From NCBI GenBank assembly GCA_045534225.1, contig JAZSJJ010000011.1, positions 62,001 to 126,000 of the forward strand: 64,000 nt of DNA. The letters run 5' to 3'. The first letter of the stretch is position 1; every line of letters begins with the position of its first letter. The DNA is from UMGS1649 sp045534225 (GTDB lineage Bacteria > Bacillota > Clostridia > TANB77 > CAG-465). A model generated the notes under the pieces. That model saw only the letters and a program-made list of their open reading frames with translations, had not been told where the DNA came from and did not search any database. Position numbers and translations under genes: made by a program. Of the stretch, positions 35,827 to 43,804 are shown piece after piece.

Positions 35827-37071
35827 TTATATATTTATTCCTGCTGTATATCCAGTTGAAAATGCTATTTGAAGATTAAATCCACCTGTATATGCATCTA
35901 CATCTATTACTTCTCCTGCAAAGTATAACCCCTCAACTAGTTTAGATTCCATAGTCTTAGGATTTATTTCTTTTACATTTACTCCACCGCTTGTTACAAT
36001 TCCTACTGCAACACTTTCTAACGAACTAAATGTAAATTCCAGATTCTTAAATGTATTTACTAATCTTTCTTTTTCTTCTTTTGTTATACTATTTACCTTT
36101 TTAGTTTCTTCTATTTTGCTTGCTTTAACTATAACTGGTAGTAAACTAGATATTGTTAAGTCAGACAAGCTATTCTTAAATTCTTTGTTAGAATACTTCT
36201 CAAAATCTCTAGTAATTCTTTTATATAGCTCGTCTTTATCTAAAGCCGGCTTAAGATCAATATATACCTTTACCTTGTTTTCTTTAGCAAGTGTATCTAA
36301 GTTTTCTGTTTTGTTTATCTTGCTACTGCTGCTTAAAACAATTGGACCAGATATACCTTTATCTGTAAATACCATTTCACCAAAGCGATTATCTACCTCT
36401 TTACCATCTATGTTTACTTTAAGTGTAACATTTCTTAAACTTACTCCTTTAAGTGTTTTACATATATCTGTTTCTTTAAGTCTAAATGGTACAAGTGCCG
36501 GTCTAATATCTGTTATTGTATGTCCTACTTCTTTTGCTAAAGAATATCCGTCTCCTGTGCTACCAGTTAAAGGATAACTCTTTCCACCAACCGCTATTAT
36601 TACTTTATCTGATTTAACTATGTTTCCATCTTCTAGTGTAACACCTGTAACTTTTCCTTCTTCTACATTTATTTTCTTAACAACACTAGAATATTGAATC
36701 TTCACTTTTAATCTCTTAAGCTCTCTTTTTAATGCTTCAGTAAGTTCGGATGCATCATCTGATGCTAAGAATATCCTGTTTCCTCTTTCTTCTTTAGTTT
36801 TTACTCCTAAAGAATTCACATAATCCACAAGTGAATAGTTGTCTAGATTGTTGATACTACTCATCATAAACTTTGGATTAGTTACTACATTAGATAAGAA
36901 ATATTCCATATCCCCTACAAAAGAAATATTGCATCTACCTTTACCTGTTATATTTAGTTTTTTTCCTGGTAAAGTGTTCTTTTCTAATATTAACACATCA
37001 TTACCATTTTCTGCAGCTTTTATGCCTGCCATCATACCAGCAGGTCCTGCCCCTACTATTATTACCTTCAA
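35827..37071 (-). CDS. HI0933/BaiN-like flavoprotein (FAD-dependent oxidoreductase)
   Basis: The protein has an N-terminal FAD-binding GAGPAGMMAG (residues ~8-17) and DVLILEKN, with KLNITGKGRCN, AVGGKSYPLTGSTGDGY and the C-terminal GLYFAGEVIDVDAYTGGFNLQIAFSTG, as in the HI0933 family. In gut clostridia BaiN acts in bile-acid dehydroxylation, but the family is broad and that activity is not implied. A GTG at 37080 overlaps the AGGTGA ribosome site, so the TTG at 37071 is preferred (414 aa). It starts just after the upstream stop. Confidence 0.9.
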   Translation of the reverse strand: MKVIIVGAGPAGMMAGIKAAENGNDVLILEKNTLPGKKLNITGKGRCNISFVGDMEYFLSNVVTNPKFMMSSINNLDNYSLVDYVNSLGVKTKEERGNRIFLASDDASELTEALKRELKRLKVKIQYSSVVKKINVEEGKVTGVTLEDGNIVKSDKVIIAVGGKSYPLTGSTGDGYSLAKEVGHTITDIRPALVPFRLKETDICKTLKGVSLRNVTLKVNIDGKEVDNRFGEMVFTDKGISGPIVLSSSSKINKTENLDTLAKENKVKVYIDLKPALDKDELYKRITRDFEKYSNKEFKNSLSDLTISSLLPVIVKASKIEETKKVNSITKEEKERLVNTFKNLEFTFSSLESVAVGIVTSGGVNVKEINPKTMESKLVEGLYFAGEVIDVDAYTGGFNLQIAFSTGYTAGINI

Positions 37072-37072
37072 A

Positions 37073-38347
37073 TTATTCACCTGCTAACATTCTATCTATT
37101 GCTGTTAATACTCCGAGTTTAGCACTTTCGTATGTTAAACCACCTTGCATAAATACTGTGTATGGTTCTTTAACTGGTGCATCAGCAGAAAGTTCTATTG
37201 ACGCTCCACTTACAAATGTACCTGCTGCCATTATTACTTCATCACTGTATCCTGGCATTGCCCAAGGTTCTGGTAATACAAAGCCATCTACTGGACTTGC
37301 CATTTGTATTCCTTGAATGAAAGATATTAATTTTTGTTTATCTCTAAATATTACTGATTCTATTATATCTGTTCTTGCTTCTTCTTTGTTTGGACTAACC
37401 TCATATCCTAGTTTTTCTAATATTGCTCCAGATAATGTAGCTGTTTTAACCGCATTCATTACAGCTTGTGGTGCCATAAATAATCCTTGAAGGATTTCTT
37501 TGTTCTTACCTAAAGTTGCTCCACATTCTTTACCTATTCCTGGTGCAGTAAGTCTTTTAGCTGCGTTTTCTACTAAGTCTTTTCTTCCTACTATATATCC
37601 ACCCGTTTCGCAAAGTCCACCACCTAAGTTTTTAATTAAAGAACCTGCAATTAAGTCTGCTCCTACTTCTGTTGGTTCTTTTGTTTCTACAAATTCACCG
37701 TAGCAGTTATCTACCATTACTATTACATCTTTATCTATGTTTTTTATTGCTTTAATTGCTTCTTCTATTTTAACTATTGGTTGAGATGGTCTAGTTGCAT
37801 ATCCTCTAGAACGTCCTATAAACACCATTTTAACTTTATTGTTTCTGATTACTTCTTCTATAGCTGGTATATCCATATATCCATCTTTAAGGTCTACTTG
37901 TTTGTATTTTACACCCCTTGCCATTAAAGACATATTGTTTTCTACAATACCTACTGTTTCTGCTAGGGTATCATATGGTGCACCTGTAACGCTTACAAGT
38001 AAATCCCCAGGCATAAGGTTGCCTTGAAGTGCTGTACTTAATGAATGAGTTCCATTTACAAAATTTATTCTTACCAACGCATCTTCTGCCTTAAATATAT
38101 CTGCATACACTTTTTCTATAGCTTCACGCCCTATATCGTCATAGCCGTAACCTGTTGTTGCTTTGAAATGTGTATCACTAATTCTTGCATCTTTAAACGC
38201 TTTTAATACTTTTGCTGTATTGTATAATGAAATACTTTCTATCTCATCAAATTTATCTTTTATTTCTTGTTCACATTCTTCTGATAACGCAATTACTCTT
38301 TCAGATAATCCAAAATTCTTATATGCTTTAATTTTTAATTCTTCCAT
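37073..38347 (-). CDS. PLP-dependent lyase of the YnbB / aluminum-resistance family
   Basis: The 424-residue protein belongs to the methionine gamma-lyase-like (Alum_res) family: GYGYDDIGREAIEKVYADIF near residue 65, VNGTHSLSTALQGNLMPGD near 95, DNCYGEFVETKEPTEVGADL with the PLP-contacting Asp, and the lysine in GSLIKNLGGG. Its physiological reaction is not defined. The RBS AAGGAGA supports the ATG. The flavoprotein follows with the start overlapping the end of this gene. Confidence 0.92.
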   Translation of the reverse strand: MEELKIKAYKNFGLSERVIALSEECEQEIKDKFDEIESISLYNTAKVLKAFKDARISDTHFKATTGYGYDDIGREAIEKVYADIFKAEDALVRINFVNGTHSLSTALQGNLMPGDLLVSVTGAPYDTLAETVGIVENNMSLMARGVKYKQVDLKDGYMDIPAIEEVIRNNKVKMVFIGRSRGYATRPSQPIVKIEEAIKAIKNIDKDVIVMVDNCYGEFVETKEPTEVGADLIAGSLIKNLGGGLCETGGYIVGRKDLVENAAKRLTAPGIGKECGATLGKNKEILQGLFMAPQAVMNAVKTATLSGAILEKLGYEVSPNKEEARTDIIESVIFRDKQKLISFIQGIQMASPVDGFVLPEPWAMPGYSDEVIMAAGTFVSGASIELSADAPVKEPYTVFMQGGLTYESAKLGVLTAIDRMLAGE

Positions 38348-38437
38348 TATTTTCTCCTTAATTTACATAATATATATTATACTATATTTTAATTAACTAA
38401 TCTAGTATTTAGAGATATATTATATGTGTTTTGGATA

Positions 38438-38470
38438 TGAAAAGAGCAGAGTTTTAACTCTGCTCTTTAT
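38438..38470 (-). terminator. Terminator of the WG-repeat operon
   Basis: AAAGAGCAGAGTT (38441-38453) pairs with AACTCTGCTCTTT (38456-38468), with T residues after it on the minus strand. Confidence 0.85.
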
Positions 38471-38489
38471 GTTTATTTAGATGATATTG

Positions 38490-38639
38490 TTAGGTGCGGC
38501 CTCTTTTGGTTACCCGCATCTGATTTTTCTTAGGATTGGTGTTCATCTTAAGGTTCTGCTGCTTAACATTGCTGGGAATGGTAGAAGCTACCGGTCTGGG
38601 TGTTTTACCACCCTTCTTTTTACCATAGTTCGCTTTCAT
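38490..38639 (-). CDS. Basic 49-aa protein at end of WG-repeat operon
   Basis: The ATG overlaps the stop of the preceding WG-repeat gene (ATGA), and an AAGGAGG ribosome site lies inside that gene's last codons, a classic coupled start. The product is strongly basic (about 15 Lys/Arg of 49) and has no hydrophobic segment: KKKGGKTPRPVAST ... KNQMRVTKRGRT. It is probably disordered and nucleic-acid or ribosome associated (inference). A terminator follows 20 bases later. It is a solid small gene of unknown function. Confidence 0.75.
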   Translation of the reverse strand: MKANYGKKKGGKTPRPVASTIPSNVKQQNLKMNTNPKKNQMRVTKRGRT

Positions 38640-39496
38640 TTATCTTCCTCCTTAAGCCTTTTGTTTACTTCTTTTGTTTTTTGAATTTCTGTTTTGCAGA
38701 AATCTTGAACAACAAACTTGTCTGGCGTTTCGATAATCTCCGGATACATACATTCAAACTCAACCTCACCCGTTACGGTGATAAGACCAAACTTAAGTCC
38801 GTATTTTGTTTGAATGTGTCCAGAACGCATCCAAAGATCGTCATAGACAGGATCTGCAATAAAATTGCCCTCAAGGTCCATAACTCCAACTTTTCCTCTT
38901 CTCATATTTACCTTAAGAAGATTTGGCGTTAAGAATTCCATACGATACGCATCAACCGGATCAAAGAGTTCTTTACCTCTTGTATCTATGACAGTTTTCA
39001 TATCGTCAGGGTAGGTTACGATTGCATATCCATCGTCCGTGAAATCCTCAACATGTTTGTACTTAAAAGGGACAATCTCATTCGCATCACCATCAATGAA
39101 ACCATATTTCCCTTTATACTCAGTTGCACAAAGTCCGCTTTTTATTTCTCGTACGCAAGTGTACTTATCCGTTATTTCACGACCGTACTGAGTATACAGC
39201 GTTACTCTCCAACCGAATGTATTGTGCACAAGCTTGTACATATGCTCATCCACCTTGTGGATATTTACATCGGAGTTGGGATAGTTATTACTGAATATGA
39301 TATCATTATGCATGATATGACAAAGGAAATATCCAACACTTGTCCTGTAAAGGATAAAACCATCCTTACGGTAATCGCAAATCATTTTGAACTTAGGGGT
39401 TATTCTTTCTCCTCTACTATTTACAAGCCATGTCCGGTTAGAGAAACGACCATGTATAGGTTTAGGAGTATCTGTTTTTCCGTGTGTAATTCTCAT
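38636..39496 (-). CDS. WG-repeat protein
   Basis: WG repeats are ~30-residue beta units, usually of unknown binding function. The 286-residue product contains at least four: LVNSRGERITPKFKMI, GKYGFIDGDANEIVPFKYKHV, VIDTRGKELFDPVDAYRM and GKVGVMDLEGNFIADPVYDDL, ending GLKFGLITVTGEVEFECMYPEI. The ATG at 39496 has an AAGGAGGA site, so the longer frame to 39556 is rejected. No signal peptide is visible, so it is probably cytoplasmic. It is paralogous to the preceding gene; the ends match (MYPEI/LYDEI-x-ETPDKFVV). Confidence 0.85.
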   Translation of the reverse strand: MRITHGKTDTPKPIHGRFSNRTWLVNSRGERITPKFKMICDYRKDGFILYRTSVGYFLCHIMHNDIIFSNNYPNSDVNIHKVDEHMYKLVHNTFGWRVTLYTQYGREITDKYTCVREIKSGLCATEYKGKYGFIDGDANEIVPFKYKHVEDFTDDGYAIVTYPDDMKTVIDTRGKELFDPVDAYRMEFLTPNLLKVNMRRGKVGVMDLEGNFIADPVYDDLWMRSGHIQTKYGLKFGLITVTGEVEFECMYPEIIETPDKFVVQDFCKTEIQKTKEVNKRLKEEDK

Positions 39497-39512
39497 ATAA
39501 TCCTCCTTGAAA

Positions 39513-40325
39513 TTATTTTTTTGTTTCGAGAGTTTTGCCGCTCTCAATTCTTGCAAAATCTTTTACAACAAACTTATCCGGTGTCTCCATAATTTCGTCA
39601 TAAAGACATTCAAATATAATGTTGCCTTTGATATCCGCAAGACCAAACTTTCTGTTATATAACAGTTCAAAATGATTGTTACCCTTGCACTCAATTCTAT
39701 TATATAGCGCAGGAATGACTTCTCTTTTTTCCTTGTCTATAACACCATACTTGCCATTCTTACGTATAAGGAAAAAATCTTTTGAAAGTGCTCTTAACTC
39801 CTCACACTGCACGCCATCAAAAACTTCTTTTAATCCCTTCGTTAAAAGTGTGAAGTACTCGTTGTCCTTCTGAACAACAGCATAACCAAAATGATCAAAT
39901 TCTTTTGCGCTAAGAAAAGGACCTGCCAGAATGTTAAATTCCGTGGTGGCAAAATAGTACTTGTCTTCAATTTTTATGATGTACAAATCCGTACCATTAC
40001 ATTTCAAATAGTATGTAATGTCTCTACGAACATACCTACCATCCATGTCATACAAAACGAGCTCATTGTCCACCTTAAGCACAAACATACCGTTGTCCAT
40101 CTGGGTATACGACTTGATATCGCCGTAGTTAAGAGGCTTTTCTGTCGTCTTATCCCATATGTATACTTTTTTTGCCAACGGAATACCGCAGTGATTTCTA
40201 CAAACCGCTACAACTACCTTTCTGTGTTCGTAGAGGTCTATAACATCGAACTTACCGGTTACTCTCCGTCCTTTCTTATTTGCAACATATTTCTTGTTCT
40301 TAAACATTGCCTTCAAAATTTCCAT
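39513..40325 (-). CDS. WG-repeat protein (paralogue)
   Basis: The 270-residue product has WG-type units (KKGRRVTGKFDVIDLYEH, GKYGVIDKEKREVIPALYNRI, KFGLADIKGNIIFECLYDEI) and the same closing phrase ETPDKFVVKDFA as its neighbour, indicating tandem duplication. The ATG at 40325 has a TGGAGGA site. A consensus promoter 50 bases upstream makes it the first gene of a three-gene operon. Codons are GC-richer (ATT/ATC for Ile) than those of flanking genes. Confidence 0.85.
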   Translation of the reverse strand: MEILKAMFKNKKYVANKKGRRVTGKFDVIDLYEHRKVVVAVCRNHCGIPLAKKVYIWDKTTEKPLNYGDIKSYTQMDNGMFVLKVDNELVLYDMDGRYVRRDITYYLKCNGTDLYIIKIEDKYYFATTEFNILAGPFLSAKEFDHFGYAVVQKDNEYFTLLTKGLKEVFDGVQCEELRALSKDFFLIRKNGKYGVIDKEKREVIPALYNRIECKGNNHFELLYNRKFGLADIKGNIIFECLYDEIMETPDKFVVKDFARIESGKTLETKK

Positions 40326-40373
40326 ATTATCCTCCAATTTAATTAAATTAAGATTTTATTTTTAACTGGTACT

Positions 40374-40402
40374 ATTCTACCACAATATTGGTATTATGTC
40401 AA
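40374..40402 (-). promoter_or_regulatory. SigmaA promoter of the WG-repeat operon
   Basis: TTGACA, 17 bases, TAGAAT on the minus strand. Confidence 0.75.
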
Positions 40403-40411
40403 TTTGAAAGA

Positions 40412-40438
40412 AGAAAACAGGTGGCAAATCCACCTGCT
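40412..40438 (-). terminator. Terminator after the Rpn-family gene
   Basis: CAGGTGG (40418-40424) pairs with CCACCTG (40430-40436); T residues follow on the minus strand. Confidence 0.75.
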
Positions 40439-40446
40439 TTAATTAA

Positions 40447-41382
40447 TTATTTAAGTTTTAATATTTCTTCTTCCGTAAGACCTGTTGCTTCAATTATATC
40501 TTCCACAGTCATTCCCTTCTTTAATAAAAATTTAGCTGTTTTGAGCATATTCTCTTTGGCTTGTTCTTGGGCTTGTTCTAAGCCTTGTTTTATGCCTTGT
40601 TTTATGCCTTGTTTCATACCTTGTTCTAAACCTTCTTTTATGCCTTGTTCTAAGCCATGCTTTTTAGCATATGATAACGCTGCCGCTTCATCATGTAGCG
40701 CTTTTTCTCTTATGTCTGCTAATCTTTGTGCTTCATAATCTCCATTTAATATTTCTAATTCATCTGCTATAGCTTGTATATCTTTATTCTCTTCCATAAT
40801 AGATTTTACCTCCTTAGAATACGGTTTAGCAAAAAACATTCCCCAGTGTGTTAATTTATCTTTTTGATTCTTCTCGTAATTCTTTGCTACTTTAGGTAAA
40901 ATTATTATATATAACTCAAATTTATTTGTCAATATTTTACTTTTTGTCTCTGTTTCAATCATCGCCCATTTTGTCACAAAATTTTCTATATCGTTTAGTT
41001 CTTTTATTTCATGATTTACTATTGTTATATTTATACATCTGTTTATTTCTGCATAATCTATATTCTTCTTTAGTTGCCTAGAATATGAATTAGCTAGATA
41101 ATATAAAAATCTTTCTAACTCTCCATCATATTCCTTTACTTGCATTTCTATATTACATTTTGTATTATCCTCAAGTTCAACATTTAAATCCATTATTCCA
41201 AATTTATCCGTTACTTTAGATATATCTAAATGTCTATCTAGATTTGCTATTATTTTTACTTTTTCTTTTAATACAGAACTCAAAAAAGCTTCTGTAAGTC
41301 TATTATTCTTTTCCCTAAATAACGTATGAAAAACATAATCATTTTTAGGATCTAGCAATTTGTATGTTTGATTTCTCTCCAT
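40447..41382 (-). CDS. Rpn family recombination-promoting nuclease (PD-(D/E)xK)
   Basis: Rpn proteins are DNA endonucleases related to transposase_31 and often act as mobile, variable elements. The 311-residue product starts with the family motif LLDPKNDYVFHTLF, then the nuclease core FGIMDLNVEL and CNIEMQV (D and ExQ of the active site) and RFLYYLANSYSRQL. The C-terminus has a tetrapeptide repeat array ([I/L/M]-[E/K]-Q-G, about eight copies from residue ~235) followed by a helix with TGLTEEEILKLK. Repeat-number change in that tail is typical of the family. The RBS TAAGGAGA supports the start. Confidence 0.92.
   Translation of the reverse strand: MERNQTYKLLDPKNDYVFHTLFREKNNRLTEAFLSSVLKEKVKIIANLDRHLDISKVTDKFGIMDLNVELEDNTKCNIEMQVKEYDGELERFLYYLANSYSRQLKKNIDYAEINRCINITIVNHEIKELNDIENFVTKWAMIETETKSKILTNKFELYIIILPKVAKNYEKNQKDKLTHWGMFFAKPYSKEVKSIMEENKDIQAIADELEILNGDYEAQRLADIREKALHDEAAALSYAKKHGLEQGIKEGLEQGMKQGIKQGIKQGLEQAQEQAKENMLKTAKFLLKKGMTVEDIIEATGLTEEEILKLK
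40545..40663. repeat. 12-bp tandem repeat in the Rpn gene
   Basis: Imperfect 12-base units encode the Q-G tetrapeptide array; copy number could vary by slippage without breaking the frame. Confidence 0.75.
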
Positions 41383-41589
41383 TTATTTGTTCATCTCCTT
41401 ACTTTGAAAAAACTACAATGATTAAAACGCTAAGACAAAACATATTGATTTAAAAATTTGATTAAATATATATTAGAATAAAGCATATGAACAAAGCTTG
41501 AGAAGATTATATATTTCTACATCTAGTTTTGCAAGAAAAATCGGTCGCAATATTCGACACAAAACTAAAGTATGTATAAAATACGTATA

Positions 41590-41614
41590 AAAAAATAAGG
41601 GCTACCGCCCTTAC
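41590..41614 (-). terminator. Terminator after the DUF1292 gene
   Basis: TAAGGGC pairs with GCCCTTA (41596-41613, TACC loop). The rest of 41383-41589 upstream holds no ORF or element that I can support. Confidence 0.8.
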
Positions 41615-41637
41615 TTTAATTCATATTTTAATGTAGA

Positions 41638-41976
41638 TTATTCAGCGTCTTCTTCATCGTCATTGCCATATTCTTCTTGGAATTTAGCAAATACTCTTTC
41701 AGCTTCTTCATCATCCATAACTGTATCGTATACTTCTTCGCCATCTTCTTGTTTTATTTCAAGAATTAGAACTCCGCCTTCAGTTTCATCAACTGGTAGA
41801 ACTACTAAATATTCTTTTTCGTCTAAAGTTACAACATCTAGTATTTCGAATCTAACATCGTTTCCTTCATCGTCAACAAATGTTAATATTCCTGTTTCCA
41901 TTTCTTCAACATCATGTTCGTGATCATGTCCGCATCCTGTGCAAGAACAACAATCATGTGTGCAATTTTCTCCCAT
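41638..41976 (-). CDS. DUF1292 protein with metal-binding N-terminus
   Basis: The 112-residue product has a Cys/His-rich start (MGENCTHDCCSCTGCGHDHEHD) likely to bind metal, then the DUF1292 domain (ILTFVDDEGNDVRFEILDVV, EYLVVLPVDE) and an acidic tail. In Firmicutes this family travels with ruvX and ireB, as here. The ATG at 41976 has a TTGGAGGA site; the frame to 41991 is rejected. Role unknown. Confidence 0.88.
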   Translation of the reverse strand: MGENCTHDCCSCTGCGHDHEHDVEEMETGILTFVDDEGNDVRFEILDVVTLDEKEYLVVLPVDETEGGVLILEIKQEDGEEVYDTVMDDEEAERVFAKFQEEYGNDDEEDAE

Positions 41977-42030
41977 TTTTAATTCCTCCAAATTCTTTAT
42001 AATATTATTTGCTAAAAAAGCAAATATATT

Positions 42031-42447
42031 CTAATAATTTTGACTACTTAAATAGTCTTGTAATATGTACATAGCAGCAAGTCTATCTGCGTGAACCTTT
42101 TTATCTTTTTGCTTTATTCCCATTTCCTTCATAGTGTTATATGCCATAACTGTTGTTAAACGTTCATCCCATTTTACTACCGGTAATCCTAAAGCTTCAA
42201 TTTTAATAATTACTTCATCTATTTTTTTAGCAGTTTCAGATAAATCTCCATTCATATGTTTTGGATATCCTATTACTACTGTTTCTAATTTAGATGCAGT
42301 CATTATTTCTTTAATTTTATTTATTAAAACTTCGCTGTCACCTTTTGTTTCTAAAGTATCCATAGGCTGAGCTGTTATCTTTAATGCATCAGTTATTGCA
42401 AGGCCTACTCTTGCCATGCCATAATCTATAGCTAATATTTTCCCCAT
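42031..42447 (-). CDS. ruvX: Putative pre-16S rRNA nuclease YqgF/RuvX
   Basis: YqgF (RuvX) trims the 16S rRNA precursor ends. The 138-residue protein has the RNase H-like start LAIDYGMARVGLAITD, the metal Asp/Glu pattern in VVIGYPKHMNG, WDERLTTVMA and the C-terminal DRLAAMYILQDYL. Length is standard. The RBS AGGTGA supports the ATG. It follows ireB by seven bases. Confidence 0.95.
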   Translation of the reverse strand: MGKILAIDYGMARVGLAITDALKITAQPMDTLETKGDSEVLINKIKEIMTASKLETVVIGYPKHMNGDLSETAKKIDEVIIKIEALGLPVVKWDERLTTVMAYNTMKEMGIKQKDKKVHADRLAAMYILQDYLSSQNY

Positions 42448-42454
42448 AAGTCAC

Positions 42455-42700
42455 CTAGTTATTTAAGTAGTAATTTATCATTTCCTCTAACAATTCATCT
42501 CTTTCTACTTTGCAAATTAAAGCTCTTGCATTATTGTGAGAAGTGATGTATGTTGGATCTCCTGATAAAATGTATCCGATAATTTGGCTAACTGGTTCAT
42601 AGCCCTTATCTTTAAGTGCCGCTACCACTTGCTCCATTATCTCTCTTACTCTTTTTGACTCTTCTTTTTGTGGACTAAATACGGCTGTGTGTTGATCCAT
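42455..42700 (-). CDS. ireB: IreB family regulator (UPF0297)
   Basis: IreB is a small substrate of the PASTA kinase IreK in enterococci, affecting cephalosporin resistance. The 81-residue product has the family core YEPVSQIIGYILSGDPTYITSHNNARALI and ends DELLEEMINYYLN. The ATG at 42700 has an AAAGGAGGA site; the frame to 42724 is rejected. It precedes ruvX and DUF1292 in the usual conserved order. Confidence 0.94.
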   Translation of the reverse strand: MDQHTAVFSPQKEESKRVREIMEQVVAALKDKGYEPVSQIIGYILSGDPTYITSHNNARALICKVERDELLEEMINYYLNN

Positions 42701-42730
42701 ATTTATTCCTCCTTTCTTATACAATATATA

Positions 42731-43792
42731 TTATATTATTTTTATTGTATTTGTATCTGTCATTCCATCTAAGTAATTAGACATTTTACTTAATTCTCTA
42801 TCTATATTACTTTGTTGTTGTATATTATGCATTACAACATTTATATTTAAAGAAACTTTTTCTCCTCTAGCAATTTCTTCTTCCATTTTAATATTACTGA
42901 TATATCTTTCTACTGTTGGATGTAAAGATTCTGCACCCATACCTAAACTTACTATACAGAATTTGCTTCCACTATATCTAATAAAGATATGTTCATTACT
43001 AAATATATCTTTTATTAAATTTGCTGCTCTTTCTAAAAGTCTATTACCAACTTCTCTACCATATGTAGTATTTATTTCTCCTAGATTAGCAAGTTGCATT
43101 AATGTAAGCACTGAATTAGATTCAGTAGTTGTTCTTTGTCTTACGTTTGAGTACAAATAAAGGTTGTTATAGAATCCAGTTTGTTTATCTGTATTGTATG
43201 CGCCTTCAATTGATTCTTGACTTAAAACATTTTCTATAAATACACCTATATGGTCTTTTAACTTAGCTAATTCTTCTTTAGATATAGAGTCATATGCGTT
43301 TTCTGCATTGTCTTCTAGCAACCAGAAGCCTAAGTACATTCCGTTATAATATATAGGCGAGAACATTGCTGAACGAATGCTTCTTTCTACCGCTGATTTG
43401 TATCCTAAAAGTCTTCCACCTGCTGATACTAAATATTTAGATATATTCTTTTGAGCATTAGCCTTGAAGTTTTGTTCTTCAGCTAAGTTTTTTATACTTT
43501 CTCTAAATACTTCTTCAACATTTGTTGCTTTTATGTGATATTCCATTCCATCAAATATTGATATTGTTGAGCTTTTACTATTAAAAACTTCAAGAATTAT
43601 ATTATTTAATTCTTCTATCTTCTTTGATGCTGGTATAGCTGATGCCATAAGCTCAAACATTCTTTGCATTATAACAAAACCAGCCATATTTCCTAGCGCC
43701 AATTTGTAATAATTATTTCTTCTAATTAGGAAGAATATTAATACTCCTAACGCTAGTATTATTAATATTAAACAAATTATTATAAATACCAT
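42731..43792 (-). CDS. Membrane protein with degenerate GGDEF domain
   Basis: The 353-residue protein has one N-terminal membrane helix (residues 1-25), a GAF-like middle (~40-190) and a C-terminal domain with the GGDEF fold (KQTGFYNNLYLYSNV near 200, then FIRYSGSKFCIVSLG where GGDEF should be). The active GG(D/E)EF is replaced by SGSKF, so it cannot be a standard diguanylate cyclase; it may be a binding or regulatory relic. It lies 12 bases downstream of the CpaE-like gene, consistent with one operon. Confidence 0.75.
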   Translation of the reverse strand: MVFIIICLILIILALGVLIFFLIRRNNYYKLALGNMAGFVIMQRMFELMASAIPASKKIEELNNIILEVFNSKSSTISIFDGMEYHIKATNVEEVFRESIKNLAEEQNFKANAQKNISKYLVSAGGRLLGYKSAVERSIRSAMFSPIYYNGMYLGFWLLEDNAENAYDSISKEELAKLKDHIGVFIENVLSQESIEGAYNTDKQTGFYNNLYLYSNVRQRTTTESNSVLTLMQLANLGEINTTYGREVGNRLLERAANLIKDIFSNEHIFIRYSGSKFCIVSLGMGAESLHPTVERYISNIKMEEEIARGEKVSLNINVVMHNIQQQSNIDRELSKMSNYLDGMTDTNTIKII

Positions 43793-43804
43793 TTCAATCT
43801 CCTA

